Shown: positions 11,807 through 23,762 of the stretch, in pieces
Numbering within the stretch: position 1 is the first letter of the stretch
How the letters are laid out: the number at the start of each line of letters is the position of its first letter
Source: Tetracladium setigerum
Taxonomy: Eukaryota > Ascomycota > Leotiomycetes > Helotiales
NCBI GenBank assembly: GCA_031472005.1
Contig: PZJY01000004.1
Span: 496,001 to 560,000 of the forward strand
Reading direction: 5' to 3'
Length of the DNA stretch: 64,000 nt
Notes under the pieces: model-generated
What the model saw: only the letters and a program-made list of their open reading frames with translations
Databases searched by the model: none
What the model was told of the DNA's origin: nothing
Translations under genes and position numbers: made by a program

Positions 11807-12154
11807 ATGAATACAGAACAATGCTCTCTATGTGCCACGCCTGCTGGTTTCCGCTGGTGCAAGCGCTGTATCCACTCTTACCTTTGTCGACCCTGTCGGG
11901 AAGGTCTTCGCCATCTTAAGTATAATAATCGTCCTACTGGCCAGAGGGTTAAGATATGGGGTCGCCATATTTATCGCAACTATTGTCCATACTGTTCCAT
12001 AGAGAAGGGGGGACTAGTTTCTCTTCCCGAGGAGCCTCTGGAGGTGGCTGTGATAGGGGGATTAGGTCGACTCATAGTCCTTCCTAAACCTCAACCCGTT
12101 TCTTATAACATCTCCCCTCTTAACCCCCAACCCCCATACTTACACGACGTATAG
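11807..12154 (+). CDS. Small Cys-rich (zinc-ribbon-like) protein, 115 aa
   Basis: ATG-started frame with four CxxC pairs in the first 65 residues (CSLC, CKRC, CRPC, CPYC), spaced as in two treble-clef or ribbon zinc sites, and a Pro-rich tail. This suggests a zinc-binding protein; the role is unknown. It ends 5 bp before the ATG of the next gene on the same strand. It may be a separate small gene or a decayed first part of a longer one. Confidence 0.45.
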   Translation: MNTEQCSLCATPAGFRWCKRCIHSYLCRPCREGLRHLKYNNRPTGQRVKIWGRHIYRNYCPYCSIEKGGLVSLPEEPLEVAVIGGLGRLIVLPKPQPVSYNISPLNPQPPYLHDV

Positions 12155-12159
12155 ACAGA

Positions 12160-12935
12160 ATGAGCTTCTTACCGCCATTGGCTATGAGCCAGACCAAAGA
12201 GGAATTACTTGAACACCTGAACCTGCCGCTGGAAGTATATAATCGAATGGCTGTAAGCTGCTCCAAAACCCCAGCCTTAACCTCAAGCGTTAAATTGAAA
12301 ACATCCCACTAAGAATTCTCTATACAAATAGAAGGAAACGGATCAAATCTACGAATGGCTGACGTCCGACAGATGCCACCTTAAGAAGAATTGCGAGAAG
12401 GGAAAGCCGCCATACGATTGGAGCGATATCAAGGAGAAACCCAAGGATGAAGCAATGAAGCAAATCGCCTAATTCAACGACGAACAAACGAGGGTGTATT
12501 GGAATATGGCAGAGCCCACGTTTGACTGCATAAACTGGATAGCAAGGTGGTTCCTCTATGTATGTTGAGAAACCGAAGCCTAGATCTCGATATAGTTCGC
12601 TGCGGAGATAAGCTCTTAAAGATTTTGTCTACATTTCTATCCCGATTTGGCCGGGCTTTACATATTTCTTGTATTTGCACTACTAAGTCCACAAATAGCA
12701 CAAATTTCGCTACCGAGACGGCAGGAACCGAGATCGAGGGGGCGGATCTGCTAAGGCAGAAGAAACATCTGAACGCAGCCATCATTCCCACCGATCTGGG
12801 AAGCATACGCAGGGACGCAAACGAGAGGGTATTAGTGGAAATAGAGAAGTACAGGCGAACAGTGGAGGTATAACTGCATATACAAATACTATTTACGACG
12901 ATATTCAAGCCGAGCCAATGTCTCTGAGTACGTAA
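12160..12935 (+). pseudogene. Unknown basic RDG-rich protein, one nonsense codon
   Basis: Exons 12160-12252, 12332-12559 and 12699-12935 join in frame (GTAAGC and GTATGT donors). Exon 2 has Trp-rich motifs (IYEWLTSD, YWNMAEPTFDCINWIARWFL), and exon 3 turns Arg/Gly/Asp/Ser-rich (FRYRDGRNRDRGGG), as in RNA-binding-type tails. A TAA at 12470-12472, where CAA would be expected, interrupts exon 2; otherwise the frame is clean. A further exon may lie at about 13118-13229, after GTACGT at 12928, where an open frame follows a CAG acceptor. No function can be assigned. Confidence 0.5.
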
Positions 12936-13990
12936 ATTTCCCCCCTTCCGCATCACCCGGAGCTTCTTCCCAGAACGGCTGTTGGCTGTCAGCTGTTGGC
13001 AACGAGACCGACCGTTTCTCCGCGTCTCTCTGTCCGTCGCAACAGATATTAGTGGATTGCCTTCTTCGTGCATCTCTCCTCTCCTTTCGGCATAATACGC
13101 TAACCACATGTTTTCAGTCGACCCACTCCATCACAATAAAGCCTACCCGGTAGCAATTGGGGACCACACCACTCGCTACAATGCAGATCCCGAGAACACG
13201 GACACCAACCCGAGAAGTAAAAGGCAGTATTAGGACCCTGTGAGGGAGGTGACAAACGCCATGTGAACGAACGTGGGGTGTCTCCGAATATCTGCGATAG
13301 TATATACAGACAGATAGTCACAGTAGGCAGAACTAATAAGGTATTTAATTTAACACAATTTCACTTTATTCCTAATCTATCGCCGTGAAGTCTTTCCACC
13401 CCTAATTCACTTACCCACAGGCTTGCCGATGTGATTGCCAAACAATTTGGATATCCAGTCCTCAAATCACGACCTGACAAAAATAGTATATATCCCAAAA
13501 TCCACTTCATAGCTTCTTAATACCCTGAATCGCCTAGTCTTTCGGATGCCAATATCGACCTGAACAAAGATACTTGATGAATATTTGCTTGTCATGTGAA
13601 TCCTGCCCAACAATTTTGATCCACAAAGTCACGTGGTCAGGTTCTGACCAGTAACCAAATTACAACCGTTTGCCTTGATTGTAAATCTCACCCCACGTAC
13701 ATGCTGACTTCCCTACCAGACTGTATATCCTCTCAACACTCTAAACAGATGCAAAGTGCGAGCTCAAAGGAAGAGATGGTTTTTCCCGACCTTGGCAGTA
13801 ATTCGGAACTGGATATGCTATACATCGCAGAGGTGGACAAGGTCTAGCATCATAACCCTCTCTTCTTTCCTTTCTTCTCCTCTTCCTTATACAGCCTTTC
13901 TAATAGTGAAGTAGGCATTTCAACATGTAGTCCGCTGGCTACGGAACAAGAATACGACCCAATACCTCGAAAACCACCCCGCTGCTCGCA
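12936..13990. other. Mostly non-coding, decayed
   Basis: Apart from a possible extra exon at about 13118-13229 (see previous entry) and a 33-codon frame starting near 13749, no coding signal is visible. Sequence around 13320-13720 is AT-rich with no recognised repeat. Confidence 0.3.
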
Positions 13991-14240
13991 ATATATTAGT
14001 AACGGCAGTCCAAGAAGTGACACCCCCAAAGCCGCCTTCCACTCCCGCCCCGACGCCTTCAAATCCTGATACGCCGAGCGGGTAGGCTTCGACTCCTATC
14101 TCATCTCAATATGTCGAAGAGTATAGTCCTGATACATCTCCATATCTTGCACCAGGATAGGAACAGCAGCCTAAATCACTTAAATAATCTACGCCAGACG
14201 CCTTCTTAAGAGACTGACCACTAGAACCCACCAGGCACAC
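13990..14240 (+). pseudogene. Pro/Ser-rich gene remnant
   Basis: One frame reads a Pro/Thr/Ser-rich low-complexity region (PPKPPSTPAPTPSNPDTPSG, then SSQYVEEYSPDTSPYLAPG) that is cut by TAG and TAA codons where Trp or Gln codons are likely, without frame change. It looks like the disordered part of a decayed gene of unknown identity, and lies tail to tail with the GTP cyclohydrolase gene. Confidence 0.35.
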
Positions 14241-14484
14241 GTTGAGGACTTGAGGATAGAAGCCAATCTAACACAGCTATTGATCACGCAGGGATATCAG
14301 AAGGTGAGCTGGTGGCGGGCGGTTATCCACACTCGGCGAATTTGGAGATCTTACTACAAGCCGAGCAAGGTGACGAGAGCTACGATAATGACCCTTCTTT
14401 CGTGCAGCCCTCCTCAGAAAGCGCGCCATGTCAACAACAAAAGCGTAAGTATAACTCTGATGCAAGCCTGATACCGTCGCAGTT

Positions 14485-15357
14485 TTACTTTCGACTGATG
14501 AGGTTCAAAAATTCCTCTTTCGTCTTAGAAGTCGACTGCATGCAGCCCAGCATACTACTAGTAGTGGTAATTGCTCCAGTTTTCTGCACCCCACGCATCA
14601 CCATGCAGAGATGGGTACACTCTACAACGACGGCAACACCTTGCGGCTGGAGAACGTTGGAGAGGGCAAGGCAGACCTGTTTCGTGAGCCGTTCCTGGAT
14701 TTGAAGTCGCCGTGAGAACATTTCGACTATTCTGACGATCTTGGAGAGGCCAATCACTCGGTTGTTCGAGACGTATCCGATGTGCGTCTGGCGTCGTCAG
14801 CCTGTAATCGACGAGGAACAGCGTCCCAACCATACCTTTCTAAAGAACGGCACGAGGTGGTGCTCGCAGAGCGAAAAGAATTCAATGTCTTTCACGATTA
14901 CCATCTCATCATATGTTTCATTGAATACGGCGTTGTTCACTATAGCGAGCAGGTTCTCTTCATAACCCTTGGTACAGAAGAGTATGGCCTTCGCATAACG
15001 CTCTGGAGTATCAAGCAGGCCCTCTCGATCAGGGTCCTCTCCCACACACTCCAGGATTGTCCTTACAGCGTCTGATAGCCTGACTAAGTGTTTCTCCCTT
15101 TCCTTATCGGTTACTGCCTCCGTCTGAAGTGTTTTTTGACCTTAAATCTGTTAGCTAACATGAAGTCTATGCCAGCAGATATACCTACTTGGCCAACTCA
15201 AGGCGTCAAGGCCGATGGCTAGGTGTTGCTGAGTGTGGGGACTTTGTGCGCTGCGTATAACAAGTGGCGTCATCGGCGGACCATCCTCCTTGTTCTCGTT
15301 CACGTCAATCTCTCCGTGTACCATCTGATATTGCTCACGGCAGTTGCTGCTATTCAT
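14485..15357 (-). CDS. GTP cyclohydrolase I
   Basis: Converts GTP to 7,8-dihydroneopterin triphosphate, the first step to folates, pterins and 7-deazapurines. Three exons, 15357-15189, 15140-14836 and 14787-14485, sum to 259 codons with no internal stop. Landmarks: SWPS near the end of exon 1; GEDPDREGLLDTPERYAKA; FSLCEHHLVPF (zinc Cys and His); THIGYVSNNRVIGLSK; QERLTKQV; HLCMVMRGVQKTG (second zinc Cys). Both introns are 48 bp. One deviation is FFRK where the family normally has F-TGK. The gene is divergent from the large fusion pseudogene starting near 16138, with about 780 bp between them, suggesting a shared promoter. The host very likely has a separate housekeeping copy, so this one may be specialised; that is inference. 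Confidence 0.9.
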
Positions 15358-16137
15358 TTGTTTTTTTTTGCGCCTGTAGATGATTTTGGGAAGTACGAGG
15401 AGTTTGGGATGGTAGTTGGCGGCCTCACGGCCTATATATAGCTACTCTCCAACGGCGATTATGAATCAGAAACTGGCACGAGTGTTACAGATCTGTAGCA
15501 TGCCCGAGCTGAGCTCTATTTAGCCACCACACACCTAGCGAATATGCAGGATGATCATGGAATGGTTCTGTTTATGATCAAATAATCATTATGCTCTCTA
15601 AACCGTTATTTGCCTTTTTGCCTTGCTCTTACTTCATAATAGCGAAAATGTCCCTCTTAAACTCGAGGATATCTAGACTTGCTTCTTTTGTCTCTACCTT
15701 TCACAATTGCAAGTCGAACGCCGCTTTCCGCCTCTGGACATTCTGCCACTCTGCCATTAGATTAGGCAGGAAGGGTGGTGTGCTTGTATAGCAAGACCAA
15801 TCAGCTCCCATGCAGAGCTAGGCTTGTATTCCCACACCACTTGGCAAGATACGCTGCTCCGCGATCTAAAGCCGACGGGGTCTATTAAAATGAGTTACTT
15901 TTTCAATATTAAATCCTCTCTTGGATACCATTGCATTGAAGAAACAATGATAGGTTCGGTAGAAACGCAGGTTTCTAGTCTCTTGATTTTGCTAGACATG
16001 TCTTGATTCGAACAGCCGTTGATCGGTCATCCCCATCCTTTGCTACTTCATCAATTTCTCTAATCCGCTCTGGTGCCCATATTAAGCATCATCACCAGAA
16101 CTGTTGCGAAATGCTCGCATATTCGCACCAAACCGAC
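15358..16137. other. Divergent intergenic region between GCH1 and the fusion gene
   Basis: Holds the 5' ends of two divergent genes. No clear coding frame; a short open frame at 15591-15791 has no recognisable features. A few TATATA-like stretches, for example near 15432, could act as core promoter elements. Confidence 0.35.
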
Positions 16138-19100
16138 ATGGCCACCCTCGACACTTTAAAGCAGGCCCTTAGACAGAAGGTAACGACGTCGTCGCCGAAG
16201 CAACCGTTGTCCGACATGGAGTATAGCGCCGGCTTTAACATCTTGTTGCGGGGCTCAGGATTAAGGACGTATCAAGACTTCATCATCCCTCAAATATCTC
16301 AGCTGATGGCCCCTCTCTTCAATTCGGGTGATCATATCTCGGCACTAGAGATCGGACCCGGCCCGATGAGCCTACTTGGACATCTTCCCAGCTATCTGAG
16401 ACAGAAGATCAAGAAATATACTGCATTTAAGCCTAACAACTTGTTCGCTTCAAGGTTAGAAGAGAGCTTTTGTTCTACCTCCGAGGCAGAGTCCCCGCTA
16501 CCCTGTCTAAGAAACCCGCCTAATATCAATCGAGTTCCTTTCGGTCTGAAGGACAATATAGAAAGCGGCACGAGTAGCAGAACGAGGGAGAACGACGAAA
16601 AATATAACATCATCTTATTCTGCCATAGTATGTATGGCATGAAGCCCAAACACAGGTATATCGAACGGGCGCTGGAAATGCTTGTTGAGCGACCACAAGG
16701 GGGAATGGTGGTAGTTTTCCATCGCGGCGAGACCCTACACCTCGACAAGTTGGTGTGCCATCGAACAGCTTCTTTCCCTACTGGAGTTGTTAGCGTTTTA
16801 AATAACGATAAAGTACTGGACTGTTTTGCTTCTTTCGTCACGGGATTTAGTATGCAAGACGTGGACATGGACAAAGCTATCCAAGTCGAGTGGCGTAAGG
16901 TGTGCCGCGCCTTGGGCCGTCGGGAGGAAGCCCATCCAGACCATCTCTGTTTTAGTTCGCCCGATACTATGGTAGCCTTCACTCAACACGCAACAATGTT
17001 ATTAGAGTTGGTAGCGCAGGTACCATTGGTAACGGGGGACAAGAGAGTTAAAAACCGGCAGGCCCTCTTCCACCACGCCATCGCCATCGTCAGGCCGAAA
17101 GATGTCCAACAGATCTAGCATTGCGTTCAATGGGCTCTAAAGCACAGCGTTAGCCTGAGTGTCATTGGTGGAGGTCACAGCGACCACTGCCTTTAGCCTA
17201 ATGCCGTCTCGGTCGACATGGGGGCCTTTGATCAAGTACACATCCTCACAGCTGGGCAGCATGGAAGAAAACTTTCCGATTCAGGTTCCTTGATCATCGC
17301 CGAGGCCGGCTGTAAGACAGGAGATGTTATCCTCAAGTCCATGGAAGTAGGCTTGACAGTTCCCCTAGGTGCCCGCCCTAGCGTAGGCGCTGGGCTGTGG
17401 CTACAAGGTGGAATTAGGCACTTATCTCGGCTTCACGGGCTCGCGTGCGATGCCATTGTTGGTGCCGTAGTGGTTAGCGTCGACTCTAGCCAGGTTCTCT
17501 GCGTTGGCCATGTACCAAGGCAACACTGGCCGGTCGGTGCTGTGCGCCCAGACAATGAAGCCGATCTATTATGGGCATTGAAAGGCGCTAGGACGAACTT
17601 TGGCATTGTGGTCAGCGTCACCTTCAAGGGGTACGCGGCTCCGACCTTTTCAATCCGAAGCTCGGTCCTCCCGTGTAGCGATAATTTACGGGCGCGCTTC
17701 TGGCTTGAAACATTTAATAGTGTCGTTGCTCGGAAGCTCCCCCGGAGTTCTTCTGCAGATGCCTATCTATACTAGGACGCTGACCAGCTTTATATTGGCG
17801 TGACCATGTTTGAATCTTCCACGACCAGGTCGACCCTTGAGACACAGACGCCCACGTTGCTAAGTACAATGTTGGGGCCAGAAGAAAGTTTTAGAGTCAT
17901 GGACGTCGTTAAATTATTCGAGGCCGAGATGTACATGTCTGGAATGCACGGTGGGCACGGCGGCGGCAAGACTTCCTCGTTCAAGCGATGCTTGTTCTTA
18001 AAATGCATTGGAGGAGTGGGAGTTGTTAATATCTTATTGGCGGCCATGGAGACTCGTCCCTCCCCACTCTGCTATTTTCATTTACTGCATAGTGGTGGGG
18101 CAGTTGGCGATGTTGCGGCTAGTGCCACTGCTTTTGGCTATAGAGACTGGGAATATGCTTATGTGATAACTGGTGTCTGGCCTCGTAATCAAGATGGAAC
18201 CGAAGCCGCACAATCTGCCGTGCAATGGGTTTACAACGTTGCCAGGGACTTGTTGTCCTTGAGTAGCGGAGCTTACGGTGCCGACCTTGGACCAGACCCT
18301 AGAGACGCGGCTCTGGCGGCTAAGGCTTTTGGGCTGAACCTGCTGCGCCTAACTCGTCTCAAACAGAACTTGGACTCGCGTAATGTGCTGGCCTTTGCCT
18401 GCCCGCTCCCGAAAACGCTAATAAAACAGAAACTTATTATTCTTATCACCGGCGAAAGCTGTGCCGGCAAGGATTATTGTGCCGATGTCTGGGTCTCCAT
18501 GCTCGTCGCGCACAGAAGCCTCACTGCTCGTGCAGTTAGCATTAGCGATGCGATTAAGCGAGAATACGCGGCTGTTACTGGTGCTGATATAAATCTCCTG
18601 CTTTATAACCGTGCCTATAAGGAGCAACACCGATCAGCGTTGACGACGTTTTTCCGGGAGCAAGCGCGGCAACGACCTCGGCTGCTTGAGGAGCATTTTC
18701 TGAGCGTGGTTTATGGCGCGGTAGATGTGGAGGTGCTACTCATTACCGGTATGAGAGACCATGCACCCGTTGCAGCCTTTTCACATATAGTATCAGACAG
18801 CAGACTACTTGAAGTTCACGTCCAAGCTGATGAATAGACACGAGAAACTCGCCGAGGGTGTCACAGTGATAATGGCGGTAGTAATGGTGACAAGGACTAC
18901 CGTCCTAGTCTCATCTTTAACAATGACACACTTGGGAACGAAGCGGTAAAAGAGTTTGCCGAAAATTACTTACTTCCCTTTTTCCACGAGGACCTACAGC
19001 GACTGGCTAATATGGTGCGCCAGATATCTGACTTTCCACGCCTAGGTATCGAGTTCCGCCACGTGCTTCATATCTCCTAGCAGCCAGGTGGGCTTGCCTT

Positions 19101-19572
19101 ATGCACGTCTCTGCTATAAACCCATTTTGCCAGTGACTGGACAAAAGTCAATGCGGTAGCATGTTGCGAGGCTGGCGGCTATATCTTTGCATCGGCGTTG
19201 GCTTCGTGGGTTAATGTGCCCTTAGTGCTAATTCGCGAAGCTGGTAAACTTCCCCCACCTACTGTTTCTGTTATTAAACCCTCTTCGTATATCTCGTCTT
19301 TAGCATCTAAAACCTCGAAAGAGAAGCGAATCGAGATGGAGCAAGATGTGATCCCTAAAGGCGCGTCAGTTATGGTGGTGGACGATGTGCTTTCCATAGG
19401 AGAGACACTTTGTGCGGTGCTATAACTATTAGAGAAAACTGGCATCGACGCTGAGCATATTAACGTCATGATCGTGGCGGAGTTCCCGGTTCACCGTGGC
19501 CGGGAGCTGTTACGATAACGTGGGTTTGGCAAAATCAATATTTAAAGCCTTTTGGTCTATGGCGGTGTTTAG
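16138..19572 (+). pseudogene. Methyltransferase-FAD oxidase-kinase-APRT fusion, nonsense-interrupted
   Basis: One reading frame of 1145 codons keeps register from ATG 16138 to TAG 19570. In order: a SAM-methyltransferase-like domain (ISALEIGPGPMSLLGHL, to about 16990); an FAD-linked oxidase of the BBE type (VIGGGHS, GAGLWLQGGIRHLSRLHGL, NFGIVVSVTFKGY, to about 18420); a P-loop kinase resembling animal-type phosphomevalonate kinase (ITGESCAGKD, ISDAIKREYA, to about 18990); and an adenine-phosphoribosyltransferase-like domain (DFPRLGIEFRHV, REAGKLPPPTVS, PRPP motif VMVVDDVLSIGETL). Nine in-frame stops occur: TAG at 17116, 17194, 17773, 18835, 19078 and TAA at 19117, 19423, 19516, 19543. Each fits CAG/CAA to TAG/TAA or TGG to TAG; no TGA and no frameshift. 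The 18835 stop replaces a Gln seen at the matching place in animal PMK. The architecture suggests a nucleotide- or pteridine-type specialised metabolite together with the neighbouring GCH1. Confidence 0.75.
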
Positions 19573-20408
19573 GAAAGGAAGGAAGAAAACTTGGAATCTT
19601 GGATTTGTGATAGGGTTACCTTGACATGTATGCTACGGAAATCTGGAACTTGAGTCTTTATAGATGATCCTATAAATTTGAGTCTCTTCACAAGTTATTT
19701 TTCTTATGTTCAATAGAAATTCGTCTCTATGTCCTCACTGAGATAACTTACCTCTGTCGTTAAATAGGAGAAGTTAAAGTATGGATAGCTCGTGCGGCTC
19801 AGACGAATTATTTTTAGGAAATGCTATACTTTAAGCCAGAAGATACTATATCTTCACGCGGCAGGCTGATCAATCCGTTACTTTAAGCACGACAAAGCAA
19901 TGTTCCGATCTCTACCCTAAATTATCGCGCACTCGGGCGACCTTCGATCGAAGCCAAGGCCCGAGATCAACTGTATCTCAAACCTCTAGAGGAGGAACCC
20001 TTGTAAAGCATTTGATATTGGAGGCTGACCTCGGAAACCCTGTTCCGATTAAGTTTTTAGCTTCCCTTGCCTTTTTTATTATCGCCCGCCAGCGTTCTGC
20101 GATAAATAATGAAGCGATCAAGCCTCCAAATAAGAACTGGGCTCGCGGCTTTCAGAAGCGTCACCTAGAACTCAAATCTAGTAGATTATAAGCATGAGAA
20201 TAACATATATAACAAGATGGAGCCTATATATTGGGCCTATAACAATAGTCGAATTCGAATTGGTCGATAGGGCTAGGAGAGAGTGAAGGGTAGTAGTTCC
20301 GATGGAGTGGATACTCAACAAATTAGAAATCTATTGCGTGGTCAAGTTCGAGAGTTTGGTGCTTTAGACTTATTAGTAATATTTTAGTAAGATTGCATAT
20401 ATTATCAC
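19573..20408. other. AT-rich decayed stretch
   Basis: No coding frame recognised. Multiple TATATA and TTATAA words and a general shortage of CpA-containing words by eye, in line with RIP-type mutation. Nothing else seen. Confidence 0.35.
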
Positions 20409-21016
20409 ATGATTTATTTGCAGCATTACCCCGCAGTATCAAGGTCTGGATCAGCAGAGTTTGTCCACGGACCTATTCTCCTCTTCGATGTAGCCCTCAA
20501 GGGGATCGAATCTGGCTATCGTCTGTGTTTCCGATCCCTTCCTGCGGACCTTTCCCAGCACCACATTCTTTGCGACACCTATCATTTTCTCTGTGTTGAC
20601 ATTCTTGGTGGGCAATCCATTAGTGAGATTATCAATGATTTAAAATCCGGTCAAAGCGACTATGATCGCGAGGAACGACGAGAAATCAGGGGCAACAAGT
20701 CAAAGGCGCGCGACACAGCTTTCAAGCTATTATATTCAATACTGCTAGAGGATTTTAAGGATGAGACGAAGGACAGCGCCATGATCTTTGATGCAGTGCT
20801 ATATCTTGTGTCTCACGCGGCGACTTTCAAAGAGAGGACAAGACGCGTGGTTCGGGAGGCATACGAGGAGCGATTCGTCGTCTTAACAAAGCAGAAAGCA
20901 GCTTTGGATAAGTGGGGGGAAAGGACGCTGCTAAGATAGCCGTGGAAGACGCAAGCGACGTAACGACGGAGGACGAAGAGTCGGATTACTATCTAGACTC
21001 TGATTATTCGGACTGA
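20409..21016 (+). pseudogene. Unknown protein with acidic tail, G-run frameshift
   Basis: The frame from 20409 runs to TAG at 20937. The +1 frame continues IAVEDASDVTTEDEESDYY to TGA 21014-21016, giving a natural acidic C-terminus. One extra G in the six-G run at 20914-20919 would join the frames. The helical central part (KARDTAFKLLYSILLEDF, RTRRVVREAYEERFVVL) has no domain I recognise. An upstream exon is possible, since TTTGCAG at about 20420 resembles an acceptor. Sequencing error at the homopolymer is a plain alternative to pseudogenisation. Confidence 0.45.
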
Positions 21017-21437
21017 ATTTGGATGCTGGCTTAAGCTCCTTCGTTTCCTTCATCTACAGTGAGAACAGGTCCCTTTGCACCAAGGAGTCCATCCCATATT
21101 CAAAACAGTGAGGTCACCGACCCCAGATCCCCCTTCACGATCCCATGCGGGGTGCCACTGCTCCTTGGCAATACCACAATACTAGTGTCTATGTTAGTAG
21201 GTTCTAACGGCTGTAGTGGGATACTAACGATGACAAGTTTTCAATTTCCACAAGCTTTTATGCCCTGCCTATCGTAAACAGACCTTCCAGGCATTCAGTT
21301 TGAGCAAGATGGTAGAAGGACCGAAGGCACAATCATAGTAGTGGTGCCGACGAAGACAAACTTGAGGAATCAAAGGAAAATAAAGGACAACTTGCTCGAT
21401 GCGGGGCCATGTAAGACCAAAGCTCACAGTATTCAAA
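21017..21437. other. Intergenic
   Basis: No recognisable coding frame; a 72-codon open frame at 21059-21277 has no domain features and is probably chance. Confidence 0.3.
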
Positions 21438-23240
21438 TTATATATTGAAAAGATCTAGCTGTCTTATGAGCTTATCAGCTCTGAGATGTGATTGCACTTC
21501 CCCTCTTTGCTCATCAAGGAAACGCGAGAGGGCCTTAAGTTCAGCGGTGTCAACATCCAAACTCAGACACAAAGTGTCACCGAAAAGTACAAATTCTTTA
21601 AGATCATCAGAAGCCCTCGTTGCATAAATGCCAGTAGCACGGTCGAATACTTCCGTCTCTTGTTCCCTGTCACCGAACAAGTCAGAATAAACGCGCATAA
21701 CATCCCACGCTTGCAGCCCATTACTGTATAATGGCTCATCACAGACAACCAAAACACATATAGGTTGAAAGCGCACGTCATAGCCAAAACAAACTAGCAA
21801 GCGCAGGGATTCTGAGATGCCCACAAGCAAATATCCAAGGATTCCTTGTGCTTCAACGCGCAGGTAATCAAAAGACAACTTCCAAGTAGGTGACAACTCC
21901 GATGCAATGGCTGGCCAGTGCTTAAGTGAATGCCTCGCCCCGGTGGAAGGTCTCTGGTAAACTCGAGCATCTAAAGATTCGGGCGCTTCCCATCTCACGA
22001 CAAATTTGCTGTTTCCAACTGACCTCGATGGGATCATAGGCTCTCGTGCTATCAGAAGATTCGTCGCAAAGTCCAAAATCGAACTGTGTACTGGCCTCTG
22101 GAGAAAAGCAGCTAAGCTGATCGTCGTCTGATTATCCACTGAGACCCTCCTGAACTCGTCCTCATGGCATGACCGTTGTAGTCGTTCGAGGAATATACCA
22201 AACCCCTTCCACGTGTAACGATGGGGCTCATGGATAATACCAACAAAGATTGCCTTTTGACCCTCGCCAATGTAATAAGGTCGCAGCGCCAGACGGATAG
22301 AAATTCCAGCATTATTTCTCGTCTAGCCTCTCTGGAGATTAAATATATTCCGAAGGCCTGATGTGGGAAGGTGAGGCTTATGAGGGGTGCCATTGAACAC
22401 GCTTTGTAAATACACAGGTGGCAGTGGCCGAGGATGAATGGAGTGAGAGTTGTATAGCAGTTTAACACAGAAACAGGACGGCGAAGATGCCAACAACTCA
22501 AATTCGGCACAAGGTCGACCCTTCTAAAGGAGAATGCTCAGATCAGTACTGAACTCCATAATCTTTTCTTGCAACCTCCAAAAAGCTTTCGTACGCTCGC
22601 CATACAGAAGTGGCATGTTGATATCGAATAGACCTATAAGATAATACGTAAGGTCTTCTTCGCGCGTGGTTTGTCTTCTAATAGCCGATGACATTTTATC
22701 TGCAACGTAATAGTCTTCAGACCGGAAGTTTAACAGGGCTTTTTCTGCAATAGACGTGATGGCTCTAAGTTCGTCCGGTAAAGACTGTTTATCGGCCATG
22801 AAGATCTAGTCTCGGCTGAAAAATTGCACATGGGTAGGAGCTAGGAGCTCTTGCAAGGTCCAGCCTCGCTTGAACCACTCGCTGCCTCCTACACCATCAA
22901 GATTATTAACATCGGATAGATATACATAGCACACGGACGATTCGCGATACCAGTGAAATATACTGTTGATGGCTTCGCTGAGCTCTGCACTACTGCTCTT
23001 ATCAATGCAACACGTGTCCACCCAAGCCCAAGAATATCTATCACGGCTTGCTTGTTCGCAGCAGCCTTTGATTTTTGAGAAGCCTTGTTTGTTTCGCAAT
23101 AGATTGAGATCCCTCGAGATATCGAGATCTTTGAAAAGCACTTTGTCGTCTCCCCACCGGTGTGATAGAACGATATACTTCAGGTCAACCTTAGTGGGGA
23201 ATTCCTTGAGTTTAAGAGTTGTAGTATAAATAAGCCACAT
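21438..23240 (-). pseudogene. HET-domain (heterokaryon incompatibility) protein, three in-frame TAG
   Basis: HET proteins trigger incompatibility-type cell death between unlike fungal strains. The 23240 frame starts with the HET domain: KYIVLSHRWGDDKVLFKDL, then GFSKIKGCCEQASRDRYSWAWVDTCCID, then SEAINSIFHWYRESSVCYVYL, then WFKRGWTLQELLAP. The same frame continues for 601 codons to 21438, cut only by TAG at 22806-22808, 22524-22526 and 22323-22325. The first two fall exactly where HET proteins have Trp (the motif SRDW, and the DLSI..W before the LLASSP motif), so TGG to TAG fits. No indel. The conserved YLIGLFDINMPLLYGE follows the first stop. The C-terminal third is a variable beta-rich region. 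Confidence 0.85.
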
Positions 23241-23762
23241 GTTTAACTAATAAATAGCTCAGTCATTTACTTGTAGAAGTTGACACGGGATCTGCTTGCG
23301 ATAGTTGTTGAAGTGACTAACCGGCTTTAGACTAGCGTTCTGAAAACTATACCCTAGCTAAGCCGGTGGGGGTGCTCGTCTTCCACGCTAATCATATTTA
23401 GCTTCCGCTCCGAATTGAGCTATCGTCACACACGGCTAATAGAAATACATGTAGTTACGTCCTGCAATGCTGTAACAGGACAGATGAAAATATTATAATA
23501 AGCTAAGTGATTTTGACTAATGGAAGACCTATTGTAATTGCGTCTCGAGTGTTCGTACGGCACGTGCTCGTTCCTCTTTTTACCCCGCATTGTCTATATA
23601 AGAAGCCTCATGGATAAGCTCTTTATTAGTCGTCCCTGTTTTAGATTCGGTTGGGTCTTACGATATAACCACTGAGCTACAAAGGTACCGCCAGGTCGTT
23701 TGTGCTTCGTGTAGGCTCTTGGATACCTTTGCAGGAGGAGTATTGTTAATAACTAACTCGAA
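23241..23762. other. Intergenic between HET pseudogene and BTB gene
   Basis: No coding frame recognised. A TATATAAG at about 23594 lies 170 bp upstream of the BTB ATG and may be its TATA box. Confidence 0.4.

Noticed and set aside
16138..19572. Reassignment of TAA/TAG to Gln (alternative genetic code) to explain the in-frame stops
   Set aside because: Intact genes in the same window end in TAG or TAA (for example the CYTH gene ends in TAG), several stops match conserved Trp positions instead of Gln, and TGA also interrupts the coiled-coil gene. RIP-type mutation is simpler.
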